A DNA stretch of 26,607 nt from DATBFU01 sp046735265 (GTDB lineage: Bacteria; Acidobacteriota; Thermoanaerobaculia; UBA5066; Gp7-AA6), in NCBI GenBank assembly GCA_046735265.1, contig JBKPSZ010000228.1, positions 1 through 26,607 on the forward strand, in the 5' to 3' direction. A program made the position numbers and the translations under genes. Shown piece after piece: positions 1 through 8,187 of this stretch (positions within the stretch are counted from its first letter, which is position 1; the number at the start of each line of letters is the position of its first letter). The notes under the pieces were generated by a model. The model was not told the origin of the DNA, ran no database searches, and saw nothing but the letters and a program-made list of their open reading frames with translations.

Positions 1-495
1 GTTTCCGCCATAGCAACCGGCGGCCGTCAGGGTGGTTCCACCGTCGTCGAGATGAGCGTAGTGACGCCTCCAGCCGTCCGCAAAACGTCGTGCGTACCAG
101 TCCGCTCCCTCGGGCAGCCGGAGCGTCAGTCGGCCGGCGGCGAGTACGCCGCCCGACTCGTGCTGCGCACGGAGGTGCTCCGCGAGCATTCCGGGCTGCG
201 CGAGGATGTCGTCGTCCATCAGGAGGCAGAAACGTCCCGAAGCCTCGGCAACGCCGCGATTGAGAGCGGTGGCCTGACCGCCGTTCTCCTGCCAGACCAC
301 TTTGAGAACGTACGGAGCTCGATAGGTTGCGAGCATCTGCCTCGTGGAGTCGGTCGAACCGTCCACGACCACGACGACCTCGAAATCCTTCGGGCCGAGA
401 GCGCCGACGGCCGTTTGCCCTTCGAGGGCTTCGAGGCAGCTTCGAAGACGTTCCGCCCGGTTGTAGGTCGCGATGACGACGGACAGGTCGGTCAG
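1..495 (-). CDS. GT2 family glycosyltransferase, 3' end cut by window edge
   Basis: This gene encodes the N-terminal 165 residues of a GT-A fold glycosyltransferase that would transfer a sugar from a nucleotide-sugar donor on the cytoplasmic side. The protein opens with the classic LSVVIATYN strand, followed by VVVVDGSTDST and a DDD-type metal and nucleotide motif (LLMDDDILAQPG). The C-terminal part lies beyond position 1. The frame is closed by a TGA at 532-534, and no ATG, GTG or TTG occurs between that stop and the conserved first beta strand. The best start is a CTG at 493-495, which lies 5 bases after a GGAGG ribosome binding site and gives LTDLSVVIATYN. The gene is the last visible member of the minus-strand operon that begins at 5315. 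The family call is firm; the donor and acceptor are unknown. Confidence 0.85.
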   Translation of the reverse strand, partial: MTDLSVVIATYNRAERLRSCLEALEGQTAVGALGPKDFEVVVVVDGSTDSTRQMLATYRAPYVLKVVWQENGGQATALNRGVAEASGRFCLLMDDDILAQPGMLAEHLRAQHESGGVLAAGRLTLRLPEGADWYARRFADGWRRHYAHLDDGGTTLTAAGCYGGN

Positions 496-500
496 CCGCG

Positions 501-505
501 CCTCC
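501..505 (-). promoter_or_regulatory. Ribosome binding site GGAGG for a probable CTG start
   Basis: On the minus strand GGAGG sits 5 bases upstream of the in-frame CTG at 493-495. It matters because this open frame has no canonical start codon before the catalytic domain begins. Confidence 0.45.
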
Positions 506-618
506 GCCCGCCGGCCCGAAGCCGCGGTCGCTCAACGCCGCTGCGGCAGAAGACCCTCGACCTCATCATCACGATCGAAGCGTACCAGCCGCGTCCGCCG
601 GTCGCCGGCGGGGCGGCC

Positions 619-1989
619 TCAAGCGGCTCTCTCCCGGAGAGCGCGATCCGTGCGGGCGCGAGGCCAGAACAGGGCGAGCGGCGCCAGTGAGAGAGGAACC
701 ACGAGGATGCGGACCATGAAGGTCGCGTGGATGTAGGTGTGCGTCGGCAGGAGGCAGACCCAGACGGCCGGGACGAGCGCAGCGGCGACGAGGAGGAGCC
801 GGTCCTGAGCGCGTTCCTCGCGGCGTGCCCGCCATCCCAGGACGGCCGCGGTGATTCCGGCGAGGGCCGCGAGAGCCAAAAGAACGTAACCGACCCGGCT
901 GCTGCCGTAGGTGAGCATGGAGGACTTCAGTGCCAGCCGGGCGAACGGCAGCACGATTCCGGGCAAATTCGAGAGCTTCGAAGGGACCCAGTGCGCGCCG
1001 TAATCGGCGTACTCGGGCACCTTCCGGTACATCGCGAGCCGCGAGGCGAAGTCGCTCGTCGCCTCCGGCGCGGCGAGCACGCTCGCAAAGATCAGCTTGG
1101 CGGCGACGGTGGCGAGAGCCCCGAGACCGAATGCCACCACCGCCGCGAGCACGGCCGCGGGCGCTCTGAGGCCGCCGGGTCGGGCCTCGTCCCGCGCCGC
1201 CGCGAGCGTCAATGCCGCCAGCCAGGCGATCGCGATGGGGAGCTGACCCGTGAGCATCTCGAAGAAGACGACCGCGGCTCCGAACGCCGCCGCGAAGGGG
1301 ACGAGCGTCTTCGGATCCGTGGCGATTTCCGGCCGGAAAGCGATCGTTGCGAGGGCGAAGAGGAGAAACGCGTCTCCGGGCCCCTGTGTCAATCCCGGTG
1401 CGAACCACGGGATGCCCCAGAGCGTGGCGGCGACGGCGGCGATGACGAGCCCCGCACACCGAACCCGACGACCCGATCGCGCGGAGGCGACCGCCAGCGC
1501 CCCGACGCCGAGCCAGACGGCGGCGGACAGGACGCGGCGCAGCTGCCGGAGCTCGAGATGGCGCAAGCCCGTGGCGGCAACGACGTTGTAGCCGTGCCAG
1601 TAACGGGAGTAGCGCATCGAAAGCAGGGAATCGGGGTGAACCCATTCGGAGGTGAGGGCCCGAAGAACGCGACACTGACCCTCCCAGTCCGCGTTCTCGA
1701 GGAAGACCCTTGGCGCGAGGGCTCGATTCCTCAGCGAGGAATCCTCGTTGGTCACCATTTGAAGGACGTTGCAGTCGTTGAATTGAAAGAAGCCGCGGCG
1801 CGCGTCGAACCAGAGGAAATCCTTCGTCTGCAGGTCGCCGGTTTCGAACGCCGACTGAACGCGGGAAAGGCTCACGCAGCGGTCGCCCTGGGCCACGAGC
1901 ACCAGGAGGAGAAAGAGAAAGTTTGCGAGCACGACGACCGCGAGGCCTCGACCGACCGCCTTCATGGGTAATCGTGCGCGCCCCGGCAT
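619..1989 (-). CDS. Polytopic membrane protein of the glycan locus
   Basis: This 456-residue integral membrane protein has no function I can name with certainty. A first hydrophobic segment (about residues 17-33, AVVVLANFLFLLLVLVA) is followed by a roughly 120-residue polar, probably extracytoplasmic loop. That loop contains RYSRYWHGY, a pattern I associate from memory with membrane proteins of polysaccharide loci. From about residue 160 on there are some eight to ten further hydrophobic stretches. The layout, a TM, then a large outer loop, then many TMs, resembles GT-C transferases or polymer-handling proteins, but no diagnostic acidic motif is obvious. ATG at 1989 is preferred because a GAGG lies 7 bases upstream; ATG at 1965 is an alternative. 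The gene is 27 bases downstream of the GT2-methyltransferase gene, in the same operon. Confidence 0.75.
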   Translation of the reverse strand: MPGRARLPMKAVGRGLAVVVLANFLFLLLVLVAQGDRCVSLSRVQSAFETGDLQTKDFLWFDARRGFFQFNDCNVLQMVTNEDSSLRNRALAPRVFLENADWEGQCRVLRALTSEWVHPDSLLSMRYSRYWHGYNVVAATGLRHLELRQLRRVLSAAVWLGVGALAVASARSGRRVRCAGLVIAAVAATLWGIPWFAPGLTQGPGDAFLLFALATIAFRPEIATDPKTLVPFAAAFGAAVVFFEMLTGQLPIAIAWLAALTLAAARDEARPGGLRAPAAVLAAVVAFGLGALATVAAKLIFASVLAAPEATSDFASRLAMYRKVPEYADYGAHWVPSKLSNLPGIVLPFARLALKSSMLTYGSSRVGYVLLALAALAGITAAVLGWRARREERAQDRLLLVAAALVPAVWVCLLPTHTYIHATFMVRILVVPLSLAPLALFWPRARTDRALRERAA

Positions 1990-2016
1990 CGTCAGGCCTC
2001 GTCCGGCGGTCTGGAT

Positions 2017-3675
2017 TCAGCCTGCGCGGGAGCCGTCTTCGCCCGGCTTCTCGGCGCGGACGGTGATCAGGAGCTGGTAGTCCGGATCGTTGTGATCGAG
2101 CTCCTCGCGCCGAAGATCGCGCGTCGCGAGCCCGTGAAGAAACGCGATCGCGGCGAGGACGTTGCCGTGGGATTCGACGCTCACGAGCTCCGGAGGGAAC
2201 TCGGAGGTGAAGAGCGACCGGGCGGCCTTCGTCGTGAAGCGCCAGGAGTCGCCCCAGCGCTCCAAGTCCCAGCGACTGACCTGGCTGATGCCGGCGAGGC
2301 TCGCGAGGACGACGCCCCCGGGGCGGAGAATGCGGTGGACGGTTCGCACCGCGGCCGCCGGATCGGCGATCACGTGGAGGACCTGCGTGAGAATCACGCA
2401 GTCGAAGGCGGCGGCCGGCAGCACATCGCCCCGCGCCAGGTCCGCCACGATCGTCGCGTTGGGGTTCCCGGCCACGGCGTGGAGAACGTCCACGTGCGTC
2501 ACGCGGTCGCCGCCGAACCGGCGCGTGTACGAGGCATCGCCGACCTCCAGCACGTGCCCGCGGATGTCCCGCATGTTCGCGGCCAGGAACTCCTCGATGT
2601 AGTAGCGATCGATCGGCAGCCCCCGATCCTTGCCCCACCTCCGGCTGATCGGCGCCAGGCGCCGCAGACTGCCGAAGTCCACACGCCCCGGTTCGGGCGC
2701 CGATCCTCGCCGCGCGAGGAGTCGAAGCCGGCGGAGCCCGCCCGACACCACCTTTCGTGCGATCCGCCGAAGCGGATCCGGCGGGCGCGACACCGCCGTC
2801 TGCCGGACCGCCGCCAGTTCGCGGTCGAGCGAGCTCCGGACGCCCTCGTCCTGGATTCCCCGCGCATTCAAATAGGCGTCGAGCCACTCGAGGAAGAAGA
2901 GGCGTGCGGCCTGATCCTCGCCCGTGGCCTTCGCCGTCGAGTAGCAGGAGTCCGGTCGCCGACGGTAACGGTCCCAGCTCTCGCCAGAGGCCACGAGCGA
3001 CGTCGAGAGGCACACCTTCGCGACGAAGGCCTGGTCGTCGTACATTCCGCGGAAAGCCGGCTCGAACCCGCCGACCTCGGAAACGACGTCTCTTCGCAGA
3101 AGCATGCTGCACGTGCAGGGAGAAGGGATTTCCCGCCGCAGCATGCGAGACAGGTAGGCGGGCCCGTTCAGCGGAGCGCCGGTCGCGACGCCGAGATCCG
3201 GTGCGAAATCCCGATCGGCGTCGAGCGGGTCGCCCGTCCAGCTGTACCACAGGATCGTCGCTCCGTAGACCATCCCGGCCTCGGGCCGCGACCGCAGGAG
3301 CGCGAGCTGGCGTTCGAGCTTGCGCGGCAGAAAGACGTCGTCGGCGTCGAGGAAGGCGATGAATCGGCCCCGGGCGTGCTCGATTCCGAGATTTCGCGAA
3401 GCGCTGCGCCCCAGGTTTCGATGGTCCGGGTGTTCCAGATACCGGACGCGACCGGGTCGGCGCTCCTCCGCGCGGCGCGCGATGTCGCCGCTTCGGTCGG
3501 TGGAGCCGTCGTCCACGAGAAGCAATTCCCAACTGTCATCGGTCTGTGCGAAGACGCTGTCTATGGCTTCCTGGAGGAACCGATCCGCGTCGAGGAAGAT
3601 GACGACGACCGAAACCTCGATCGGCGATCCGCCGCGGGCCTCGCTTCCGGTGAAGGCTTCCGTCCCCGTCTTCAA
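2017..3675 (-). CDS. GT2 glycosyltransferase fused to a SAM-dependent methyltransferase
   Basis: This is a 552-residue two-domain cytoplasmic enzyme. Residues about 18-260 are a GT2 domain, with SVVVIFLDAD at the first strand, LLLVDDGSTDRS, and a DADD metal-binding motif in FIAFLDADDVFLP. Residues about 365-540 are a class I methyltransferase-like domain, with HVLEVGDASYTRRFGGDRVT in place of a typical glycine-rich loop, DCVILTQVLHVI, and HRILRPGGVVLASL. The linker is arginine rich. The fusion suggests that one polypeptide both adds a sugar and methylates the product, which could cap or decorate a glycan; that is inference. The start is TTG at 3675. It overlaps the stop of the upstream membrane glycosyltransferase (TTGA), so translation is probably coupled, and no other start exists before the GT2 domain. 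Confidence 0.88.
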   Translation of the reverse strand: MKTGTEAFTGSEARGGSPIEVSVVVIFLDADRFLQEAIDSVFAQTDDSWELLLVDDGSTDRSGDIARRAEERRPGRVRYLEHPDHRNLGRSASRNLGIEHARGRFIAFLDADDVFLPRKLERQLALLRSRPEAGMVYGATILWYSWTGDPLDADRDFAPDLGVATGAPLNGPAYLSRMLRREIPSPCTCSMLLRRDVVSEVGGFEPAFRGMYDDQAFVAKVCLSTSLVASGESWDRYRRRPDSCYSTAKATGEDQAARLFFLEWLDAYLNARGIQDEGVRSSLDRELAAVRQTAVSRPPDPLRRIARKVVSGGLRRLRLLARRGSAPEPGRVDFGSLRRLAPISRRWGKDRGLPIDRYYIEEFLAANMRDIRGHVLEVGDASYTRRFGGDRVTHVDVLHAVAGNPNATIVADLARGDVLPAAAFDCVILTQVLHVIADPAAAVRTVHRILRPGGVVLASLAGISQVSRWDLERWGDSWRFTTKAARSLFTSEFPPELVSVESHGNVLAAIAFLHGLATRDLRREELDHNDPDYQLLITVRAEKPGEDGSRAG

Positions 3676-5315
3676 GGCCGGACGCGGGGGACCGCGCCTC
3701 CGCAGATCCCCGGACGGTCCGCGCGTCGCGAAGCGCGGGAGGAAGCGTCGAGGGGGACGTAGAGAAAGCGGCCGGCCTGTTCCGTCTCGAAGCGCATGCT
3801 CTCCCGGAGCGCCGCGAGGATCGGCGGCGGCCAGAACTCGTAGCCCTGATAGATGCCGCGCGCGTCGCTCTCGATTTCATACTTGATGGCGAGCAGCCCC
3901 ACGTCCCCGCGGCAGATCCGCTCGACCAGGGGCGTCGGATCCCAGAGTCCCCGGCGGTAACGGATCGTGGAGAAGTAGAGCTCGAGCAGGTTCGGGCGGC
4001 CCGCGAGCACGACGACGTCGGGCGGATCCGCAAGAACTTCCCGCGGTTCCGACCGCACGCGCTCGATCAGCCGGTCGAAATCCGGTTCCTTCTGGGGAGC
4101 CGTCTTCAGGAAGCTCAGCACCGGAACGACCGCCGAGCGCATCGGGACAAAGATGTAAGCGACGTTCGCGCCGAGCAGGAGGAGGGGAATGGCGCTTCGG
4201 ATCTGCTTCCCGAGCGTCGCGCGGAGGTCGAGACGTTCCCAGACCGCGAGCGTCGCCAGCATGGAGGTCGCTCCCGCGAGCTCCATCCAGTAGTTGTGGG
4301 CGGAACCCGGCCTGCCCATTCCGATCACGGTCAAGACGCAAACCGCAAAATACAGGACGAGCAGGTCGGTCCGGGGCCGGCGACCGGATCGGGCCCGATC
4401 CACGACGTAGAGAACGGAGAGAACGATGGGGATCGCCTGAAACCGCACGAGCGTCTCGAGGTTCGGACCGAAGGCATCCCAGCGGAACGGCACTGCGTTC
4501 GCGGAGAGGGCGTTCTGGAAGAACGCCCCCGTCAGGATCTCCAGCGCGATGGCGGTCGCGAGAACGATTCCGAGACAGATTCCCGCGAACCGGACGGCGC
4601 GACGGCGATCCTCCTGGAAGAGCCAGACGGTTCCGGCCACCGCGGCCGACGCCATCGTCTGTTTCGTCAGGATGGCCAGGGCGGCCAGGGCCGCGGCGAG
4701 GGCGAGGCGTCGGGCGCTTCGGGCCTCGCTCAACGTCGAGATCGCGGCCAGGGACAGGGCCACTCCCAGCATGTCCTCCTTGTAGAGAGCGAAGAACGGG
4801 ATGCGGCCGGGAAACCCGAGCGTCAGGAAGAGACACGCAGCGAACGCGCCCGCCCACCGGCTCCCGGCGCGGCGCGCAGTCAGGCGCCCGATCAGGGCCG
4901 CGGCCGCGAGGCCCGCGAGCAAGGACAACAGGCGCCCCGGCGGAAAGCCCGGACCGAAGAGGGCCTGAAGCGCCGCCGCGAAGCCGTAGTAGAGCGGCGT
5001 GTAGGGGGCGACCGAGTAGGGAGGCCGGTCGAGAGGCTGGTAGAGCGGTTCGCCCCGGACGATCCGCGCCGCGTGGTCGTAGAGGATCGACTCCCCGAAC
5101 GTCGCCTCCTTCTGCTCGAGGACCGCGGAGACGCCGCGGCCCAGCCGGCCCATCGCGAAGAGCGCGAGAAGGACGCCGAGCAGTGCCGCGCCGAACAGAA
5201 CCAGCTCTCTCGTGCGATCCGACGCCCAGCGGAGCCACTCGGAGGCGCGTCCTGCGTCGGGCGACACACTTCCCACGCGGGGAGGACGATACCAAACCGC
5301 GCCGACGGAAATCAC
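3672..5315 (-). CDS. GT-C type membrane glycosyltransferase (GT39/PMT-like)
   Basis: This 547-residue polytopic protein looks like a polyprenyl-phosphate-sugar-dependent glycosyltransferase. The first TM (about residues 37-58) is followed by an outer loop with EATFGESILYDHAARIVRGE and PYTPLYYGFAAAL. This is the acidic loop plus Tyr/Pro pattern seen in GT39-like proteins. About ten further hydrophobic segments follow, then a soluble C-terminal domain of about 130 residues that ends in an arginine-rich tail. GTG at 5315 is used as the start; GTGs at 5276 and 5267 are possible and none has a good ribosome binding site. It is the first gene of the four-gene minus-strand operon and overlaps the next gene by 4 bases. 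The family is well supported; the sugar and acceptor are unknown. Confidence 0.82.
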   Translation of the reverse strand: MISVGAVWYRPPRVGSVSPDAGRASEWLRWASDRTRELVLFGAALLGVLLALFAMGRLGRGVSAVLEQKEATFGESILYDHAARIVRGEPLYQPLDRPPYSVAPYTPLYYGFAAALQALFGPGFPPGRLLSLLAGLAAAALIGRLTARRAGSRWAGAFAACLFLTLGFPGRIPFFALYKEDMLGVALSLAAISTLSEARSARRLALAAALAALAILTKQTMASAAVAGTVWLFQEDRRRAVRFAGICLGIVLATAIALEILTGAFFQNALSANAVPFRWDAFGPNLETLVRFQAIPIVLSVLYVVDRARSGRRPRTDLLVLYFAVCVLTVIGMGRPGSAHNYWMELAGATSMLATLAVWERLDLRATLGKQIRSAIPLLLLGANVAYIFVPMRSAVVPVLSFLKTAPQKEPDFDRLIERVRSEPREVLADPPDVVVLAGRPNLLELYFSTIRYRRGLWDPTPLVERICRGDVGLLAIKYEIESDARGIYQGYEFWPPPILAALRESMRFETEQAGRFLYVPLDASSRASRRADRPGICGGAVPRVRP

Positions 5316-5410
5316 TCGGGTTTCGTGCTAGCCTCGATTCGATTGGTCGGGCGCGACTCAGCCTTCGACCCCGACGAGGCCTTCTTCGATCGGCTCGCGC
5401 GGAGACCGCG

Positions 5411-6253
5411 TTGACTCCCTTCCCTGCGTCGGTGCCGAGACTCCTGAGAATCCTCGACCGCTGCCTGGCCGCTGCGCCGGCTCGCGCGGTGGCGAACCGG
5501 TTCGTGTTGGCCGCCGTCCGAGCCGCGTCGGCCCTCGCCTTGCCCTGGACGCGGAAGGATCGCGTCAGCGTCGTCATCGTCAACTGGAACACGCTCGCCT
5601 TCCTCCGCGAGACGCTCGCCGCGCTGCGGCGGTTTTCGAAAGTCCCTCTCGAAGTGATCGTCGTCGACAACGGTTCCCGCGACGGCTCGGTCGAATTCCT
5701 GCGAAGCGCGGGGGACCTGCGCAGCGTCCGACTGAAGAGAAACGTCGGCCACTCCGCCGCCCTGGATCTCGGGTTCCTGCTCGCGTCGTCGGAGATCGTG
5801 TTGAGCCTCGACGTCGATGCGTTTCCGATCCGGGAGAGGTGGATCGATACGGTCGTCTCGCCCTTGCACGCCGACGCGACGGTCTCGGGCGTCCAGCTCT
5901 GGCGCCCGTATGCCCATCCCTGCTGCATGGCGATACGGAAACGGCGTTTCGTTCTCCGGCGCCACACGTTCCGCGCCCGCTACTCCTCCGACCGCGAGCG
6001 CCTGGGCCGGACGGCGTGGGATGTGGGCGAGTCGATCTCGATGCGGGAAGCCCGAAGCGGCGGCGTGGTGAACCTGATTCCGCTGACGTCGCAGCGGGGT
6101 CCGGGCGACGTCGGCACGGTCTTCGGCGATTGCGTGTACCACAACTTCTATTCGGCCCGGCACCAGGAGGGCCCCGCGCTTCTCGACGGCGTCTCGGCCG
6201 ACGACTCGGCGCGCGCGTGGCGGGAGGCCGTCCAACGCTATCTGCGCGACTGA
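5411..6253 (+). CDS. GT2 family glycosyltransferase
   Basis: This 280-residue cytoplasmic glycosyltransferase has a short hydrophobic or amphipathic lead of about 45 residues and then the GT-A core. It shows VSVVIVNWNTLAF, VIVVDNGSRDGSVEF, NVGHSAALDLGFLLA and the DxD motif in LSLDVDAFPIRERW. The WNT and VDNGS pattern is that of rhamnosyl- or other O-chain transferases. The start is TTG at 5411, with GTG at 5432 as alternative. The frame stays open upstream but that part overlaps the divergent gene's start and reads as arginine-rich shadow. It is divergent from the membrane GT at 3672-5315 and its 3' end overlaps the convergent GT-C gene by 16 bases. It is the only plus-strand gene in the glycan locus. 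Confidence 0.88.
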   Translation: MTPFPASVPRLLRILDRCLAAAPARAVANRFVLAAVRAASALALPWTRKDRVSVVIVNWNTLAFLRETLAALRRFSKVPLEVIVVDNGSRDGSVEFLRSAGDLRSVRLKRNVGHSAALDLGFLLASSEIVLSLDVDAFPIRERWIDTVVSPLHADATVSGVQLWRPYAHPCCMAIRKRRFVLRRHTFRARYSSDRERLGRTAWDVGESISMREARSGGVVNLIPLTSQRGPGDVGTVFGDCVYHNFYSARHQEGPALLDGVSADDSARAWREAVQRYLRD

Positions 6254-7680
6254 GCCCGATTCGCGGCGTCCGGCGCGAAGGCCTGTTCGGGCGTCCGGAC
6301 GACGAGGAGGTAGAGGAAAACGGCGCTCGGCCAGAGCTGCAGGAGCAGCCGGTCGAGAGAAGTGCGCAGCTGCCAGGCGAGGTCCTGAGGGGTGGTCAAG
6401 TAGGCGAACCCGTATCCGACGAGGGTCAGTCCGAGCGTGCCCGCGGCGATCGCGGTGCTCCGAGACTTCGTCTGCTCCGAGTCGATGCCGAGCAGGAGCG
6501 CATAGAAGAGGAGCACCGGAAGGATCTGGATGGGCCAATGGCCGAAGCGCAGGCCCGCGAATCCGAGGGCCTTGAGGATCTGCCAGTACCGCGGCCACTC
6601 GATGATGTCGTGTAGCCGCGCCGCGTTCCAGCCCAGCATGATGTCCGGGGGCGCGAGGCGAAACTTGACGAAGAGCGCCAGAGGAAGGACCACGAGGAGT
6701 CCGCCCGCGAACGCGAGTCCCTGGCCCGAACGTCCCTTCCACGTCCCCTGGCGCCCGACGACAGCCACGATGGACAGAATCAACGCCGCCAGGAACAGAA
6801 ACCCTTCGTTTTTGGTCCACACGGCGAAGCCCGCGGAGAGGCCGGTCAGAAACAGGGGGCCCCTCCGATCGGGCCAGAGCCTGTCCCCGACGCAGAGCGT
6901 CACGAGCGTCGCGAGGAAAAAGAAGCTCAGGGGAATATCCGCCATCTGGAACGTGCCGTGCTGGATGAAGAGCGGCGTCCCGAGGAGAAGCAGAGCGGCG
7001 ACCCGCCCCTGTGCCGGGCCTCGAACGAGCGCCGACGCCGCCGACGCGAGCGCGATCGACCCAAAGGTGAAGAGAAACGCGACCAGAGCGGGCGCGAGCG
7101 TCGTATCCGATGCGCAGTATTGCCAGAAGCGCGCGACGATGCTGGGCAGGAGGGCGGGATATTCCGGGTTCGCTCCCCAGAAGAGATTCGAGAAGGTATC
7201 GCGCCAGTGCTCTCCCCCGCGAAAGAAGAAGCGCGCGCGGAGGTTCCAGCTCATCCAGGCATCCCATCCCCCGTGCGGCTGGTTCTGAAGGGCCGAAGCG
7301 AAGAGATAGGCCGCCGGTACGATCGCCAGGAGGACGGCGACCGACAGAAACCTCCGAAGAGTCGCCAGGGACCGATCCGGTGGCGGCGTACTCGGTGGAG
7401 CGAAGGCGCGCGCGAGCCGACGAAGGCGGTAGAGGAGTGCCCCACCGAGTCCAAGGAGAACCGCGAGCTCCGCGATCGCCAGCCCGCCCGTCGAGGCGGC
7501 CGACGCCAGTCGCCAGAGGAAATAGACCTCCGCGAAGATCCCCATTCCCAGCCCCGCGGCGAGGGACAACCGAAGGAGGCCGCTCGGCCCGAGTCGTCCA
7601 CGGTCCGGCCACGCGAGGAGAACGAGCAGGAGCCCGCCGCCGAGAGACAGGAGAAACGACAACCCGAGGCGGAAGGTCAC
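6238..7680 (-). CDS. GT-C type membrane glycosyltransferase
   Basis: This 480-residue polytopic membrane protein has about 12 hydrophobic segments. The large first outer loop (about residues 130-175) carries PHGGWDAWMSWNLRA and the segment NLFWGANPEYPALLPS. Membrane glycosyltransferases that use lipid-linked sugars commonly place a catalytic Asp and a Tyr-Pro pair in this way. The segment FQMADIPLSFFFLATL after about residue 235 is also typical. Its GTG start at 7680 overlaps the stop of the small anchored protein upstream (GTGA), so the two are translationally coupled. The two gene ends at 6238-6253 converge and overlap by 16 bases. The substrate is unknown. Confidence 0.82.
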   Translation of the reverse strand: MTFRLGLSFLLSLGGGLLLVLLAWPDRGRLGPSGLLRLSLAAGLGMGIFAEVYFLWRLASAASTGGLAIAELAVLLGLGGALLYRLRRLARAFAPPSTPPPDRSLATLRRFLSVAVLLAIVPAAYLFASALQNQPHGGWDAWMSWNLRARFFFRGGEHWRDTFSNLFWGANPEYPALLPSIVARFWQYCASDTTLAPALVAFLFTFGSIALASAASALVRGPAQGRVAALLLLGTPLFIQHGTFQMADIPLSFFFLATLVTLCVGDRLWPDRRGPLFLTGLSAGFAVWTKNEGFLFLAALILSIVAVVGRQGTWKGRSGQGLAFAGGLLVVLPLALFVKFRLAPPDIMLGWNAARLHDIIEWPRYWQILKALGFAGLRFGHWPIQILPVLLFYALLLGIDSEQTKSRSTAIAAGTLGLTLVGYGFAYLTTPQDLAWQLRTSLDRLLLQLWPSAVFLYLLVVRTPEQAFAPDAANRAQSRR

Positions 7681-8093
7681 CGCGCCTTCCGACGGAACAA
7701 CATCAGACCGTGACCGAAATCGGCCGCGAGAGTGAAGTCTTGCGACTTGCAGATTCGGCAGCGATCGGGGACCCGATAGTCGCCGATCACGAGGTCGCGC
7801 TCCACCCCCGCGACGACGATGACCGGCGCGACGGCGTACTGGGTCAGGTAGAACCTCCGCACGTCCTCGCGTTCCGCGAGCGGATCCCGGGAGTCGGCCC
7901 CGTAACCGACCGTCCCGTGCGAGGGCAACATCCGGCGGAGGGGCTCGAGCCTCCGAAGAAAAGTGGAAACGTCGTCCCGGCCCGTCCGTCCCGTACCGAT
8001 GGCGTCGGCGTGCCGCACAAGCGAGGCGCTGGAGGCGAGACTGGCCAGGGCCAGCAGGTACACGCCTGCCAGCGTGGGCCGCGGGGATTTCAT
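7677..8093 (-). CDS. Small membrane-anchored extracytoplasmic protein paired with a GT-C enzyme
   Basis: This 138-residue protein has an N-terminal hydrophobic segment (about residues 8-24) that could be a signal anchor or cleaved signal peptide, followed by a soluble domain. The soluble part includes HGTVGYGADSRDP, RRFYLTQYAVAPVIVVAG, a CxxC pair in DRCRICK and the closing LAADFGHGLMLFRR. I recall this pattern from small uncharacterised proteins encoded beside membrane glycosyltransferases, but I cannot give a family name. ATG at 8093 has a GAAGG about 9 bases upstream. Its stop overlaps the start of the downstream GT-C gene by 4 bases, which suggests the two work together, perhaps as enzyme and periplasmic accessory subunit. 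Confidence 0.75.
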   Translation of the reverse strand: MKSPRPTLAGVYLLALASLASSASLVRHADAIGTGRTGRDDVSTFLRRLEPLRRMLPSHGTVGYGADSRDPLAEREDVRRFYLTQYAVAPVIVVAGVERDLVIGDYRVPDRCRICKSQDFTLAADFGHGLMLFRRKAR

Positions 8094-8187
8094 CGGAAGT
8101 CGCCTTCGCCAGTATAGGCCGGCACGGAGACGGAGCCGCCTGCGGATCCCGGCGCGCCGCTTCCGGCGTCCGCCGCGACCGGGGGTC

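Noticed and set aside
5183..5410. In-frame upstream extension of the plus-strand GT2 gene
   Set aside because: It has no family content, is arginine rich, and overlaps the start of the divergent membrane glycosyltransferase. TTG at 5411 is a better start.
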